64,000 nucleotides of DNA from an uncultured Collinsella sp. (GCA_900541745.1 UQLA01000002.1:62001-126000); one strand, 5' to 3'. Shown: positions 14,839 to 23,224, numbered from the stretch's first letter. The notes: generated from the letters alone by a model not told the origin. Program-made: numbers and translations.

Positions 14839-15865
14839 CGATCTTGCTGACCGTGTTCTTTATGCCGCTGCTGGTGAGCCGCTTCGCCGAAAGGGTCACG
14901 CGAAACCTCTGTATGTTGCCGTGATCGGATGTCTTGCCGGGGTGTTAGCGACTGGAGGGGTCGCCTACGCCGTTGTCAATTCCAGATATTTTGCCTCAGC
15001 CTGGGGAAACCACGGCAATGGGGATTCCATTACCTGGACCAACGGTGGCTCATCGGGGACTAAATATACCTACACCAGAGAGTTTGGTGATGGCACCGCG
15101 CCCCAAAGCCTGGAGGGTGCAGTCCAGGAGGTCAATCTGTCCGTCGAGGGTAACGGCTATACGCTTGATATCCATGAGATGGCTATTGACCAAAACGGCT
15201 GCGGAGCCGTGACGTTTACGTTGTCCAATCCAAATGGCGTTAACTACTACAAGCCGGCAGCAGAGACAGGCGAACTTGTTCTCTATGGTGAAGAAGAACA
15301 AGGCATCGGTACACCCAGCATGAACTTCGGCGAGGAATGGGCTGACACACGCTGCACCATTGATAAGGACACATCAAGCGATACTGTCATTAATGGCACG
15401 ATGTACTTTGCTTCTATGGATCGCGAGCGAGGTTTTCAACATGCGGTCACCTGGAATATCTCGTGGACCGAGGGCGAAGGCGAGGATGCGAAGCCGTTCG
15501 AGGCATCGACGCCCGAGTTTAGCGTTGGAGCGTACGTCGATACAAAGGAACTCCGCTCCGATGACTCGCCTCTCGAGATCAGCCCGTTTTCTATCCAGAC
15601 ACACATCGATGATCTGGGCATTGACGCAGTCACGAAGAAGTTGACGGTTACCTACAAGGATGGATCGGAGCAGATTATCGAAGATGACGACGCAGGGGCG
15701 TTCAACTTATATTTTTCTTATACGCGCAATAGCGGAGAGAACATCTGGGTGCCAACGAAGTTGATTGATGTCGACCAAGTGGTCTCAGTAACGCTTGAGG
15801 GCACACGCTGCACTTCAACAGGGGACGCCGAAACGTCGGAACCCTTTACCATCGTCTATTCGTAA
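14789..15865 (+). CDS. Membrane-anchored anti-sigma factor (DUF4179-like)
   Basis: This 358-residue protein has a short cytoplasmic N-terminus (about 1-40), one transmembrane helix near residues 42-62 (LYVAVIGCLAGVLATGGVAYAVV) and a roughly 290-residue extracytoplasmic part rich in beta-strand patterns. The layout and the 50-base overlap with the ECF sigma gene identify it as the cognate anti-sigma factor that would hold the sigma factor at the membrane. The start is the GTG at 14789 after GAGGAGGGC. The outer domain resembles DUF4179-type partners of ECF sigma factors. No protease site can be read. Confidence 0.78.
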   Translation: MKSNQIKQAFESVQADSDLADRVLYAAAGEPLRRKGHAKPLYVAVIGCLAGVLATGGVAYAVVNSRYFASAWGNHGNGDSITWTNGGSSGTKYTYTREFGDGTAPQSLEGAVQEVNLSVEGNGYTLDIHEMAIDQNGCGAVTFTLSNPNGVNYYKPAAETGELVLYGEEEQGIGTPSMNFGEEWADTRCTIDKDTSSDTVINGTMYFASMDRERGFQHAVTWNISWTEGEGEDAKPFEASTPEFSVGAYVDTKELRSDDSPLEISPFSIQTHIDDLGIDAVTKKLTVTYKDGSEQIIEDDDAGAFNLYFSYTRNSGENIWVPTKLIDVDQVVSVTLEGTRCTSTGDAETSEPFTIVYS

Positions 15866-15870
15866 GGTCT

Positions 15871-15905
15871 GAGGCCGCTTCCTACTAGGGAAAGCGGCCT
15901 CTTTT
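15871..15905 (+). terminator. Intrinsic terminator after the anti-sigma gene
   Basis: GAGGCCGCTT pairs with AAGCGGCCTC, with inner CCTA/TAGG pairing, followed by TTTTG. Confidence 0.9.
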
Positions 15906-15945
15906 GCGGTAAATGGGCGGTTAAAGCGAGCGATATTCGTCTGAA

Positions 15946-16076
15946 TTTCGGAAGTATGCGGCAAAATCTTGATGGGCCGACCACACCGCATATGCTCAAG
16001 CGCTCTACCTGCTGATTTGTTATCGCAAAACCCCTGCGCGCTCAGCAAGTCCAAAATTTGCCGCATACTTCCGAAA
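15946..16076. repeat. Perfect 20-base inverted repeat enclosing 91 bases
   Basis: Bases 15946-15965 and 16057-16076 are exact reverse complements, starting TTTCGGAAGTATGCGGCAAA. The 91-base interior holds no convincing gene. There is no T-run after the right arm. It may be a structured RNA or a relic of a small palindromic element. Confidence 0.8.
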
Positions 16077-16140
16077 ACGCCGCCGATTTCCATGCGACAG
16101 ACGAAAGCAGATCACCGCCGGAGCGCGACGTTTCCCCAGA

Positions 16141-16180
16141 TAAAACCGACCAAAATAAACCTGTCCCTATTTGGCGGGTA
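16141..16180. repeat. Conserved-loop hairpin repeat, copy 2 (reverse orientation)
   Basis: On the minus strand this reads as copy 1 (14190) with 35 of 40 positions equal, including the loop word AGGGACAGGTTTA. The stem is less perfect than in copy 1. Together the two copies bracket the ECF sigma operon and the 20-base inverted repeat. Confidence 0.8.
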
Positions 16181-16202
16181 GCGTTGCCCCATCGAGCACG
16201 TC

Positions 16203-16341
16203 GGATTCCCGGCCCGGGCGGCCCAGGTTTTAAGTTTGTCGCGAGTTCCGCACGCAAAGGAAAGCACTTAATGTGCTTTCCGTCTTGCGCAGGACTGTAG
16301 AGCAGCAAACTTAAAACCTGGGCCGCCCGGGCCGGGAATCC
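16203..16341. repeat. Palindromic element copy B with locus-specific long arms
   Basis: Bases 16203-16238 and 16306-16341 are a perfect 36-base inverted repeat. The 67-base interior contains TCGCGAGTTCCGCACG, the hairpin GGAAAGCAC-ttaat-GTGCTTTCC and AGGACTGTAGAGCAG. It differs from copy C mostly by paired changes in the inner stem. The arms are unrelated to those of copies A and C. Confidence 0.95.
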
Positions 16342-16370
16342 TCCCAAGCGCACAGGAGGGGATTCCTTTT
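16335..16370 (+). terminator. Terminator-like hairpin overlapping the right arm of element B
   Basis: GGAATC and the next bases (from 16335) pair with GGGGATTCC (to 16366), followed by TTTT. The left half belongs to the right arm of element B, so the two structures exclude each other. Confidence 0.65.
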
Positions 16371-16425
16371 GTGTAGGCTTTGCGGAAATGTACCAATTTT
16401 GGGATACGCCCGGCGGCGTGGTCTG

Positions 16426-16454
16426 TTGACGGCACAGCTAACGCCACGTATCCT
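16426..16454 (+). promoter_or_regulatory. Promoter of the rpsL operon
   Basis: TTGACG (16426-16431) and TATCCT (16449-16454) are exactly 17 bases apart. They lie 93 bases before the rpsL start. Just upstream (16401-16411) is GGGATACGCCCG-like sequence shared with the rplC and rplB control regions. Confidence 0.8.
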
Positions 16455-16547
16455 ATCGAACTGCGTGTTTCGTAGGGGGATGCTGACCCCTCGATTCAAG
16501 CCGTTGCACTTTACAGAAAGCTGGAATCATTCGAGAAGGAGTACGCT

Positions 16548-16925
16548 TTGCCTACTATTAACCAGCTGGTTCGCCAGGGCCGTCGTTCCGTGCCCAAGAA
16601 GTCCAAGAACGCTGCTCTGCAGCACAACTCCCAGAAGCGCGGCGTGTGCACCCGCGTCTTCACCACGAGCCCCAAGAAGCCGAACTCGGCTCTTCGTAAG
16701 GTTGCCCGTGTTCGCCTCGTCAACGGCATCGAAGTTACTGCTTACATCCCGGGTGAGGGCCACAACCTGCAGGAGCACTCCATCGTGCTCGTCCGCGGCG
16801 GTCGTGTCCGTGACCTCCCTGGTGTCCGTTATCACGTCATCCGTGGCGCCTACGACGCTGCTCCGGTCCAGAACCGTATGCAGGCCCGTTCCAAGTACGG
16901 TGCTAAGCGCCCCAAGGCTAAATAA
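16548..16925 (+). CDS. rpsL: 30S ribosomal protein S12 with Arg88
   Basis: This 125-residue protein is S12, which lines the decoding centre. It keeps the QKRGVCTRV and SPKKPNSALRKVARV blocks with Lys43, and GEGHNLQEHS. At position 88, where E. coli and most bacteria have Lys in RVKDLPGVRYH, the codon CGT at 16809 gives Arg. That change is a known streptomycin-resistance substitution in Mycobacterium tuberculosis. The TTG start follows GAAGGAG by 7 bases. It heads the rpsL-rpsG-fusA-rpsJ transcript. Confidence 0.97.
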   Translation: MPTINQLVRQGRRSVPKKSKNAALQHNSQKRGVCTRVFTTSPKKPNSALRKVARVRLVNGIEVTAYIPGEGHNLQEHSIVLVRGGRVRDLPGVRYHVIRGAYDAAPVQNRMQARSKYGAKRPKAK

Positions 16926-16998
16926 GCCAGATAACGTTTTGATACTTTCGCCGTGTGCCGCCTAAGCGCCGCACGGTAGACACTTAAGGAGATTTCAC

Positions 16999-17472
16999 AT
17001 GCCGCGTCGTGCAGCAGCTAATCGTCGTGAGGTTCAGCCTGACGCCGTTTACAACAACCGCCTGGTGACTCAGCTCATCAACAAGGTCCTTCTTGACGGC
17101 AAGAAGGCCACCGCTGAGCGCATCGTTTACACCGCTTTCGAGATCGTTGCCGAGAAGTCCGAGGGTGGCGACGCTCTCGCTACCTTCAAGAAGGCTATGG
17201 ACAACGTCAAGCCCACGCTCGAGGTCAAGCCCAAGCGTGTCGGTGGCGCTACCTATCAGGTCCCGATGGAGGTCAACTCCCGTCGTTCCACCGCTCTGGG
17301 TATCCGCTGGATCGTCAACTTCTCCCGCGCTCGCAAGGAGAAGACCATGGCCGAGCGTCTCGCCAACGAGATCCTCGACGCTTCCAACGGCCTGGGCGCT
17401 TCCGTCAAGAAGCGTGAGGACGTCTTCAAGATGGCCGAGGCCAACCGCGCGTTCTCTCACTATCGTTGGTAA
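16999..17472 (+). CDS. rpsG: 30S ribosomal protein S7
   Basis: This 157-residue protein is S7, the organiser of the 30S head and a contact for E-site tRNA. It opens MPRRAAANRR and shows VYNNRLVTQLINKVLLDGKK and RWIVNFSRARKEKTM near residue 110, with the usual short basic C-terminus. TAAGGAGAT precedes the ATG. It lies 73 bases after rpsL and 19 bases before fusA, the classic str operon order. Confidence 0.97.
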   Translation: MPRRAAANRREVQPDAVYNNRLVTQLINKVLLDGKKATAERIVYTAFEIVAEKSEGGDALATFKKAMDNVKPTLEVKPKRVGGATYQVPMEVNSRRSTALGIRWIVNFSRARKEKTMAERLANEILDASNGLGASVKKREDVFKMAEANRAFSHYRW

Positions 17473-17491
17473 GTTAAGGTAAGGAACTAAC

Positions 17492-19591
17492 ATGGCTAAG
17501 CCTAAGTACAAGCTTTCCGATACCCGTAACATCGGCATCATGGCTCACATCGATGCCGGTAAGACCACCACGACCGAGCGTATTCTTTACTACACCGGTA
17601 AGACCCACAAGATCGGTGAGGTCCATGAGGGCGCTGCCACCATGGACTGGATGGTTCAGGAGCAGGAGCGCGGCGTAACCATTACCTCCGCTGCTACCAC
17701 GTGCTTCTGGAAGAAGGACGGTACCGACTACCGCATCCAGATCATCGACACCCCGGGCCACGTTGACTTCACCGCCGAGGTCGAGCGCTGCCTGCGCGTC
17801 CTCGATGGCGCTGTCGCCGTCTTCGACGCCGTTGCCGGCGTTCAGCCCCAGTCTGAGACCGTTTGGCGTCAGGCTTCTACCTTCAACGTCCCCCGCATCG
17901 CCTTCATTAACAAGTATGACCGCGTGGGCGCTGACTTCTTCAACGCTATCGAGACCATGAAGGATCGTCTCGACGCCAACGCCGTGGCCGCTCAGGTCCC
18001 GATGGGCGCCGAGGACAACTTCTGGGGCGTCATCGACCTCGTCACCATGACCGCATGGGACTTCAAGGCCGACGACAAGGGCATGACCTACCCCGAGCCG
18101 ATGGACGAGATCCCGGCTGAGTTCGCTGACATCGCTGCCACCAAGCGCGAGGAGCTCCTCGACGCTGCTGCCAGCTTTGACGACGAGCTCATGGAGAAGA
18201 TCCTCATGGAGGAGGACTTCACCGTCGAGGAGCTCAAGGCTGCTCTGCGCAAGGGCGTTCTGGCCAACGAGCTCAACCTCGTCTTCGTGGGCTCCGCCTA
18301 CAAGAACAAGGGCGTCCAGGAGCTGCTCGACGCTGTCGTCGACTACCTGCCCAGCCCGCTCGACGTCGAGGCTGTCACCGGTACCGATCCGGACACCGGC
18401 GAGGAGATCGAGCGTCATCCTTCCTTCGACGAGCCCTTCTCCGGCCTGGTCTTCAAGATCATGACCGACCCGTTCGTCGGTAAGCTCACCTACGTCCGCG
18501 TTTACTCCGGCCGTGCCGAGTCCGGCTCCTACGTGATCAACGCTTCCAACGGTCAGCGCGAGCGCCTCGGCCGCATCCTCGAGATGAACGCCGCCGAGCG
18601 TATCGACCGTGACGACGCTGCCGCCGGCGACATCGTCGCTTGCGTCGGCTTCAAGAACTCCACCACCGGTGACACCCTGTGCGAAGAGGGCAAGGAGATC
18701 GTCCTCGAGAAGATCGAGTTCGCTAAGCCCGTTATCGACGTTGCCATCGAGCCCAAGACCAAGGCCGAGCAGGACAAGATGTCCCTGGCTCTGACCAAGC
18801 TCGCCGAGGAGGACCCGACCTTCCAGGTGTCCACCAACCACGAGACCGGCCAGACCATCATCGCCGGCATGGGCGAGCTGCACCTCGAGATCATCGTCGA
18901 CCGTCTGCTCCGCGAGTTCAAGGTTGACGCTAACGTTGGTAAGCCCCAGGTTGCCTACCGTGAGACCGCTGGTCACGACGTCGAGAAGGCTGAGGGCAAG
19001 TTCGTCCGTCAGTCCGGTGGTCGCGGTCAGTACGGCCACGCCGTCATCAAGCTCGAGAAGATGGAGGAGGGCTTCGGCTACGAGTTCGTCAACGCTATCG
19101 TCGGCGGCGTCGTGCCCAAGGAGTACATCCCGTCCATCGACAAGGGCATCCAGGAGGCCCTGAACACCGGTGTTATCGCCGGCTTCCCGGTCCTCGATGT
19201 TAAGGTCACCCTGTTCGACGGTTCTTACCACGAGGTCGACTCCTCCGAGGCCGCCTTCAAGATCGCCGGTTCCATGGCTATCAAGGACGCCCTCAAGAAG
19301 TCCGATCCGCAGCTGCTCGAGCCGATCATGGCTGTCGAGGTCGAGACCCCCGAGCAGTACATGGGCGACGTTATGGGCAACCTCTCCGGTCGCCGCGGCA
19401 AGATCGAGGGCATGGAGGATCGCAAGAACAGCAAGCTCATCCGTGCCAAGGTGCCGCTGGGCGAGATGTTCGGTTACGCTACCGACCTTCGCTCCCAGAC
19501 CCAGGGCCGTGCATCCTACACGATGCAGTTCGACTCTTATGAGCCCGCGCCCAAGTCCATCGTGGACGAGGTCATGAGCAAGAACGCCTAA
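17492..19591 (+). CDS. fusA: Translation elongation factor G
   Basis: This 699-residue GTPase drives ribosomal translocation and, with ribosome recycling factor, subunit splitting. The P-loop AHIDAGKTTTTERIL, the switch II DTPGHVDF and the NKYD base-recognition motif are present in the G domain, and domains II to V follow at standard length (GYATDLRSQTQGRA near the C-terminus). In many bacteria tuf comes next; here it is absent and rpsJ follows after 60 bases. Confidence 0.98.
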   Translation: MAKPKYKLSDTRNIGIMAHIDAGKTTTTERILYYTGKTHKIGEVHEGAATMDWMVQEQERGVTITSAATTCFWKKDGTDYRIQIIDTPGHVDFTAEVERCLRVLDGAVAVFDAVAGVQPQSETVWRQASTFNVPRIAFINKYDRVGADFFNAIETMKDRLDANAVAAQVPMGAEDNFWGVIDLVTMTAWDFKADDKGMTYPEPMDEIPAEFADIAATKREELLDAAASFDDELMEKILMEEDFTVEELKAALRKGVLANELNLVFVGSAYKNKGVQELLDAVVDYLPSPLDVEAVTGTDPDTGEEIERHPSFDEPFSGLVFKIMTDPFVGKLTYVRVYSGRAESGSYVINASNGQRERLGRILEMNAAERIDRDDAAAGDIVACVGFKNSTTGDTLCEEGKEIVLEKIEFAKPVIDVAIEPKTKAEQDKMSLALTKLAEEDPTFQVSTNHETGQTIIAGMGELHLEIIVDRLLREFKVDANVGKPQVAYRETAGHDVEKAEGKFVRQSGGRGQYGHAVIKLEKMEEGFGYEFVNAIVGGVVPKEYIPSIDKGIQEALNTGVIAGFPVLDVKVTLFDGSYHEVDSSEAAFKIAGSMAIKDALKKSDPQLLEPIMAVEVETPEQYMGDVMGNLSGRRGKIEGMEDRKNSKLIRAKVPLGEMFGYATDLRSQTQGRASYTMQFDSYEPAPKSIVDEVMSKNA

Positions 19592-19651
19592 GTTCGAGCT
19601 CCCTGTTACGTAATCCGCGAGAACATCTCTCGCACTCTTTGGAGGTTTAAG

Positions 19652-19960
19652 TTGGCTACCCAGAAGATCCGCATTCGCCTCAAGGGCTATGATCACGAGG
19701 TCGTCGATCAGTCCGCGAAGCTCATCGTCGAGACCGCTCAGAAGACCGGCGCTCGCGTTTCCGGTCCTGTCCCCCTGCCCACCGAGCGTAACCTGTACAC
19801 GGTTATCCGCTCGCCGCACGTGAACAAGGACTCCCGTGAGCAGTTCGAGATGCGCACCCACAAGCGCCTCATCGACATCCTCGACCCCACCTCGGGCACC
19901 GTTGATTCGCTCATGCGTCTCGACCTCCCCGCTGGCGTCGACATCGACATCAAGCTCTAA
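19652..19960 (+). CDS. rpsJ: 30S ribosomal protein S10
   Basis: This 102-residue protein is S10, which also serves as the NusE antitermination factor. KIRIRLKGYDHEVVDQSA, GPVPLPTERN and SPHVNKDSREQFEMRTHKR are standard. The TTG start follows TTGGAGG. S10 normally heads the S10 operon with rplC next; here it ends at a terminator and the rest of that operon begins 13.9 kb downstream. Confidence 0.97.
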   Translation: MATQKIRIRLKGYDHEVVDQSAKLIVETAQKTGARVSGPVPLPTERNLYTVIRSPHVNKDSREQFEMRTHKRLIDILDPTSGTVDSLMRLDLPAGVDIDIKL

Positions 19961-19981
19961 GCGATATCGCTCATAGCTTAC

Positions 19982-20017
19982 AGAGCCCCGCTGCCATGTT
20001 GGTAGCGGGGCTCTTTT
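19982..20017 (+). terminator. Intrinsic terminator after rpsJ
   Basis: AGAGCCCCGCTGCC pairs with GGTAGCGGGGCTCT (one G-T pair), followed by TTTTG. Confidence 0.94.
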
Positions 20018-20075
20018 GTTTTGAATAATGGTTTGGACTGCCGGGCATTGCTGCCGAGTAGGTGGCTGCAGCGCC

Positions 20076-20852
20076 CTATTCGCTCAAGGGACGCAGCGAT
20101 GCCTCCTCAAAATGGAAGGATCGCAAGCCGCCTTCCGTTTCGATACATGCGCGACCAAAGGCATCGACGGTTTTAAAGATACCGCGTGCCAGCTCGTCAC
20201 CGGCAGGGGAACGGGCGATAACGTGCTCTCCAATCCAATTGAGGTGAGTGACATATTCGCCGTGGACGGGCGCGAGCGGTCCGGTGTTTTCTTTCATGGC
20301 GTCGAGCAGATCTGCCCACGCGTCCACAGCGTTTACGACGGTGTAATAGACCTCCTTGAGTAGCACATCGACGGCGGGAACATTCTCGTTGAGGTCTGAG
20401 AGGCCAATTGCCGCCAGGCCGCCATCGGGAACCTCCGAAGGCACATAGTTCACATTGACGCCAATGCCGCAGACGGCGAAAGGTTTGCCTTCGTTATCGC
20501 GCGCGGCTTCGACCAGAATGCCGCCGAGTTTGCGCCCTCGCGCGACGAGGTCGTTGGGCCATTTGAGGCCGATCTCGTTAGCAAGACCCTGTTTTTCGAG
20601 CGCCTCGAGCACCGCTAAGCCGCTGACGGCGGCAAGACCAGAGTACTTGGCGGGATCAACACGTGGACGCAGGAGAATCGAGAGCAACAGGTTGCCGGCG
20701 GTTGAATCCCACTTGTGGCCGCGTCTGCCGCGTCCTGCCGTTTGCGCGCGGGCGGCAAGTCCCGTGCCATGCGGCGCTCCTTGTTTTCCCGCTTCGAGCA
20801 GGTCATCGTTGGTCGATCCGGTTACGTCGACTATCGTTAATTGGGCATCCAT
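20076..20852 (-). CDS. birA: Biotin-protein ligase without DNA-binding domain
   Basis: This 258-residue enzyme joins biotin to the carrier lysine of AccB. GRGRRGHKW is the biotinyl-AMP loop; LLSILLRP, LKWPNDL, KLGGILVE and GIGVNVN are further family motifs. It starts directly with the catalytic domain, so it lacks the N-terminal helix-turn-helix of bifunctional BirA repressors. The ATG at 20852 follows AAGGAGGT; an upstream extension in the same frame has no support. It diverges from the operon that encodes its substrate AccB. Confidence 0.93.
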   Translation of the reverse strand: MDAQLTIVDVTGSTNDDLLEAGKQGAPHGTGLAARAQTAGRGRRGHKWDSTAGNLLLSILLRPRVDPAKYSGLAAVSGLAVLEALEKQGLANEIGLKWPNDLVARGRKLGGILVEAARDNEGKPFAVCGIGVNVNYVPSEVPDGGLAAIGLSDLNENVPAVDVLLKEVYYTVVNAVDAWADLLDAMKENTGPLAPVHGEYVTHLNWIGEHVIARSPAGDELARGIFKTVDAFGRACIETEGGLRSFHFEEASLRPLSE

Positions 20853-20944
20853 AGCGGCTGCTACCTCCTTAATGAATAAGTGAATAACGCAATGGTGTCG
20901 AGAGATCGACACAATGTGAAGCCTTTGTCGCTTTTGGACAATTT

Positions 20945-21011
20945 GATGTTAACACGTCAACAAAGCGAAGAATGCGCTATCCTCTCTTAGTCGATGTAAA
21001 CACGTCAACAA
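20945..21011 (+). promoter_or_regulatory. Two direct-repeat operator candidates before fabH
   Basis: GATGTTAACACGTCAACAA (20945-20963) and GATGTAAACACGTCAACAA (20993-21011) differ at one base and are 48 bases apart, start to start. The core GTTAACACGTCAAC is a partial palindrome. TATCCT (20979-20984) between them is a possible -10 box. The layout suggests a dedicated fatty-acid-synthesis regulator whose gene is not in this window. Confidence 0.7.
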
Positions 21012-21028
21012 CTCAAAGGAGGTTAGTG

Positions 21029-21988
21029 ATGGGTTTCACGATACTGGGAACGGGCTCGGCACTTCCTGCGCGCAGCGTTTCCAATGACGAGCTGTCCGAG
21101 TTCCTCGATACCTCGGATGAGTGGATTTTTACCCGCACCGGTATCAAGAGCCGCCACGTCTGCACCACTGAGTCACTCGACGACCTTGCCGTAGCGGCGA
21201 GCGAGCGGGCACTCCAGGTATCCGAAATCGACGCGAGCCAGCTGGATCTGATCGTCTGCTCGACGACGACGGGTGACCACCTTGTTCCCGCTGAGGCGTG
21301 TGCCGTTGCTGAGCGCCTGGGTGCCACATGTCCTGCCTTCGACGTTTCGGCGGCTTGTGCCGGCTTCGTTTTTGCGCTCGATGTCGCCGAGGGCTATATC
21401 GCCCGCGGTCGCGCCAGGCACGTGCTGGTCGTTGCCGCCGAGCAGATGACGCGCGCGCTCGATTGGACCGACCGTGCCACGTGCGTGCTCTTTGGCGATG
21501 GCGCGGGTGCTGCGGTCATAGAGGCTGGGGGAGAGAATCCCCTTGCTGTTGAGCTTTCGACGTCGCCTGACGTCGAAACACTGCGCGTCCCCGGATTGGC
21601 GGGCTCCTCGCCGTATAAGACGGCGCAGGACTGCGAAAGCGTGCTTTCCATGAACGGCCGTCGCGTCTTCAAGTTTGGCGTCAATGCCATCTGCGACACG
21701 GTCAACAAGCTCGCCTGCGACGCGAGCATCGCGGTCGAGGACATCGACCACTTTGTATTCCATCAGGCTAACGAACGAATCTTGAGCCAGGCAGTCAAGC
21801 GCCTGGGTGTGCCGGACGACCGTGTGGTCCGAACGTTGCGTGAAACTGGCAACATCTCGAGCGCCTGTATTCCGCTTGCTCTCGATCGACTGGCAAATAC
21901 CGGCGCGCTGCACGCGGGCGACACCATCGCCCTGGTCGGATTTGGCGCCGGCTTGGATGTAGGTGGCTATCTACTTCGCTGGAAGTAG
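21029..21988 (+). CDS. fabH: Beta-ketoacyl-ACP synthase III
   Basis: This 319-residue enzyme condenses acetyl-CoA (or branched acyl-CoA) with malonyl-ACP to start fatty acid synthesis. The catalytic triad is visible: Cys110 in SAACAGF, His245 in HQANER and Asn275 in ETGNISS. The ATG at 21029 follows AAAGGAGG. It is the first gene of a ten-gene operon whose members overlap or are closely spaced. Confidence 0.96.
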   Translation: MGFTILGTGSALPARSVSNDELSEFLDTSDEWIFTRTGIKSRHVCTTESLDDLAVAASERALQVSEIDASQLDLIVCSTTTGDHLVPAEACAVAERLGATCPAFDVSAACAGFVFALDVAEGYIARGRARHVLVVAAEQMTRALDWTDRATCVLFGDGAGAAVIEAGGENPLAVELSTSPDVETLRVPGLAGSSPYKTAQDCESVLSMNGRRVFKFGVNAICDTVNKLACDASIAVEDIDHFVFHQANERILSQAVKRLGVPDDRVVRTLRETGNISSACIPLALDRLANTGALHAGDTIALVGFGAGLDVGGYLLRWK

Positions 21989-22040
21989 TTGCACATAGGA
22001 AATGAAAACGCCCCTGGGGCACAAACAAAGGAGAACTACC

Positions 22041-22277
22041 ATGGCAGATCAGAAGACCTTCGAGCGCGTTTGCGACGTTATCCGCGAGACCGCCGGCCTT
22101 GACGATGTCGAGATGAAGCCCGAGTCCACGCTCGAGGAGATTGGCCTCGACAGCCTGGGTACCGTCGAGATCCTCGTTGCCGTCGAGGACGAGTTTGGCA
22201 TTGAGCTCGATACCGAGGAGAACCCCAAGACGGTCGGCGAGTTTGTCGATACGGTCGAGGCGGCATTGGAGAAGTAG
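22041..22277 (+). CDS. acpP: Acyl carrier protein
   Basis: This 78-residue acidic four-helix protein carries the growing acyl chain on phosphopantetheine. The attachment serine lies in GLDSLGTVE. AAAGGAG precedes the ATG. It is placed between fabH and fabK. Confidence 0.96.
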   Translation: MADQKTFERVCDVIRETAGLDDVEMKPESTLEEIGLDSLGTVEILVAVEDEFGIELDTEENPKTVGEFVDTVEAALEK

Positions 22278-22279
22278 TG

Positions 22280-23224
22280 ATGCTCAAGTCTCCTCTCTGC
22301 GATCTGCTCGGCATCGAAAAACCCGTGTTCCAGGGTGGCATGGCCTGGATTGCCGACGCCTCGCTGGCGTCTGCCGTGTCCGAGGCAGGCGGCTTAGGGA
22401 TTATCGCGGCCATGAATGCCGACGCAAACTGGCTGCGCGATCAGATTCACGAGCTGCGCGCCAAGACGGATAAGCCCTTTGGCGTCAACGTTATGCTCAT
22501 GAGCCCGTTTGTCGACGAGGTCGCACAAGTGGTGATTGATGAGCGGGTGCCCGTTGTGGTGACCGGTGCCGGCAATCCCACCAAGTACATGAAGGCCTGG
22601 AACGAGGCTGGCATCAAGGTCATTCCCGTCGTGGCTTCGGTGGCGCTGGCGCGTCTCGTGGCACGTCGCGGAGCCACTGCCGTGGTTGCCGAGGGTACCG
22701 AATCAGGCGGCCATATTGGCGAGACCTCGACGATGGCACTGGTGCCGCAGGTCGTCGATGCGGTCGACATTCCCGTCGTGGCTGCCGGCGGTATCGCCGA
22801 CGGCCGCGGCGTGGCGGCCGCTTTTATGCTCGGCGCTGTCGGCGTCCAGGTGGGAACACGCTTTCTGGTCGCAAACGAGTGCACCGTATCCGAACAGTAC
22901 AAAGAGCTGGTGCTCAAGGCAGGCGACACGTCGACGCGTGCGACCGGTCGCTCGACGGGACATCCGGTGCGTGCGCTCAAGAGCCCCTTCACCAATGCCT
23001 ACGCCAAAAGTGAGGCGGCGGGCGCAAGCCCCGAGGAGCTTGGGGCCATGGGCACGGGCGCGCTCCGTAAAGCCGCAAAGGACGGTAATTACGAAGAGGG
23101 TTCGTATTTGTGCGGACAGATTGCTGGCATGGTCAACGAACGCCAGAGCGCACTCGAAATCGTCGACGATCTGGTCGTTGGCGCCGAGCATGTCCTGAAG
23201 GGTGCGTCCGCATGGGTAGCGTAG
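22280..23224 (+). CDS. fabK: Enoyl-ACP reductase II (FMN-dependent)
   Basis: This 314-residue enzyme performs the last reduction of each elongation cycle. It is the FabK type, a TIM-barrel flavoprotein of the nitronate-monooxygenase family, shown by PVFQGGMAWIADASLASAVS at the N-terminus, EGTESGGHIGE near residue 138 and AAGGIADGRGV followed by GVQVGTRFL. No FabI is present in the operon, so intrinsic triclosan tolerance is expected from the family. The ATG at 22280 is preferred over the GTG that overlaps the acpP stop. Confidence 0.95.
   Translation: MLKSPLCDLLGIEKPVFQGGMAWIADASLASAVSEAGGLGIIAAMNADANWLRDQIHELRAKTDKPFGVNVMLMSPFVDEVAQVVIDERVPVVVTGAGNPTKYMKAWNEAGIKVIPVVASVALARLVARRGATAVVAEGTESGGHIGETSTMALVPQVVDAVDIPVVAAGGIADGRGVAAAFMLGAVGVQVGTRFLVANECTVSEQYKELVLKAGDTSTRATGRSTGHPVRALKSPFTNAYAKSEAAGASPEELGAMGTGALRKAAKDGNYEEGSYLCGQIAGMVNERQSALEIVDDLVVGAEHVLKGASAWVA

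Noticed and set aside
14190..16180. Terminal inverted repeats of a transposon carrying the sigma operon
   Set aside because: Each 40-base repeat folds on itself, similar loops occur alone elsewhere, and no transposase is present; kept only as bracketing repeats.
19592..19651. A missing or hidden tuf gene between fusA and rpsJ
   Set aside because: Only 60 bases lie here, with just the rpsJ ribosome site; there is no room for tuf.
17474..19861. A 795-codon minus-strand frame opposite fusA
   Set aside because: It is an antisense shadow of fusA; the plus strand is conserved from end to end.
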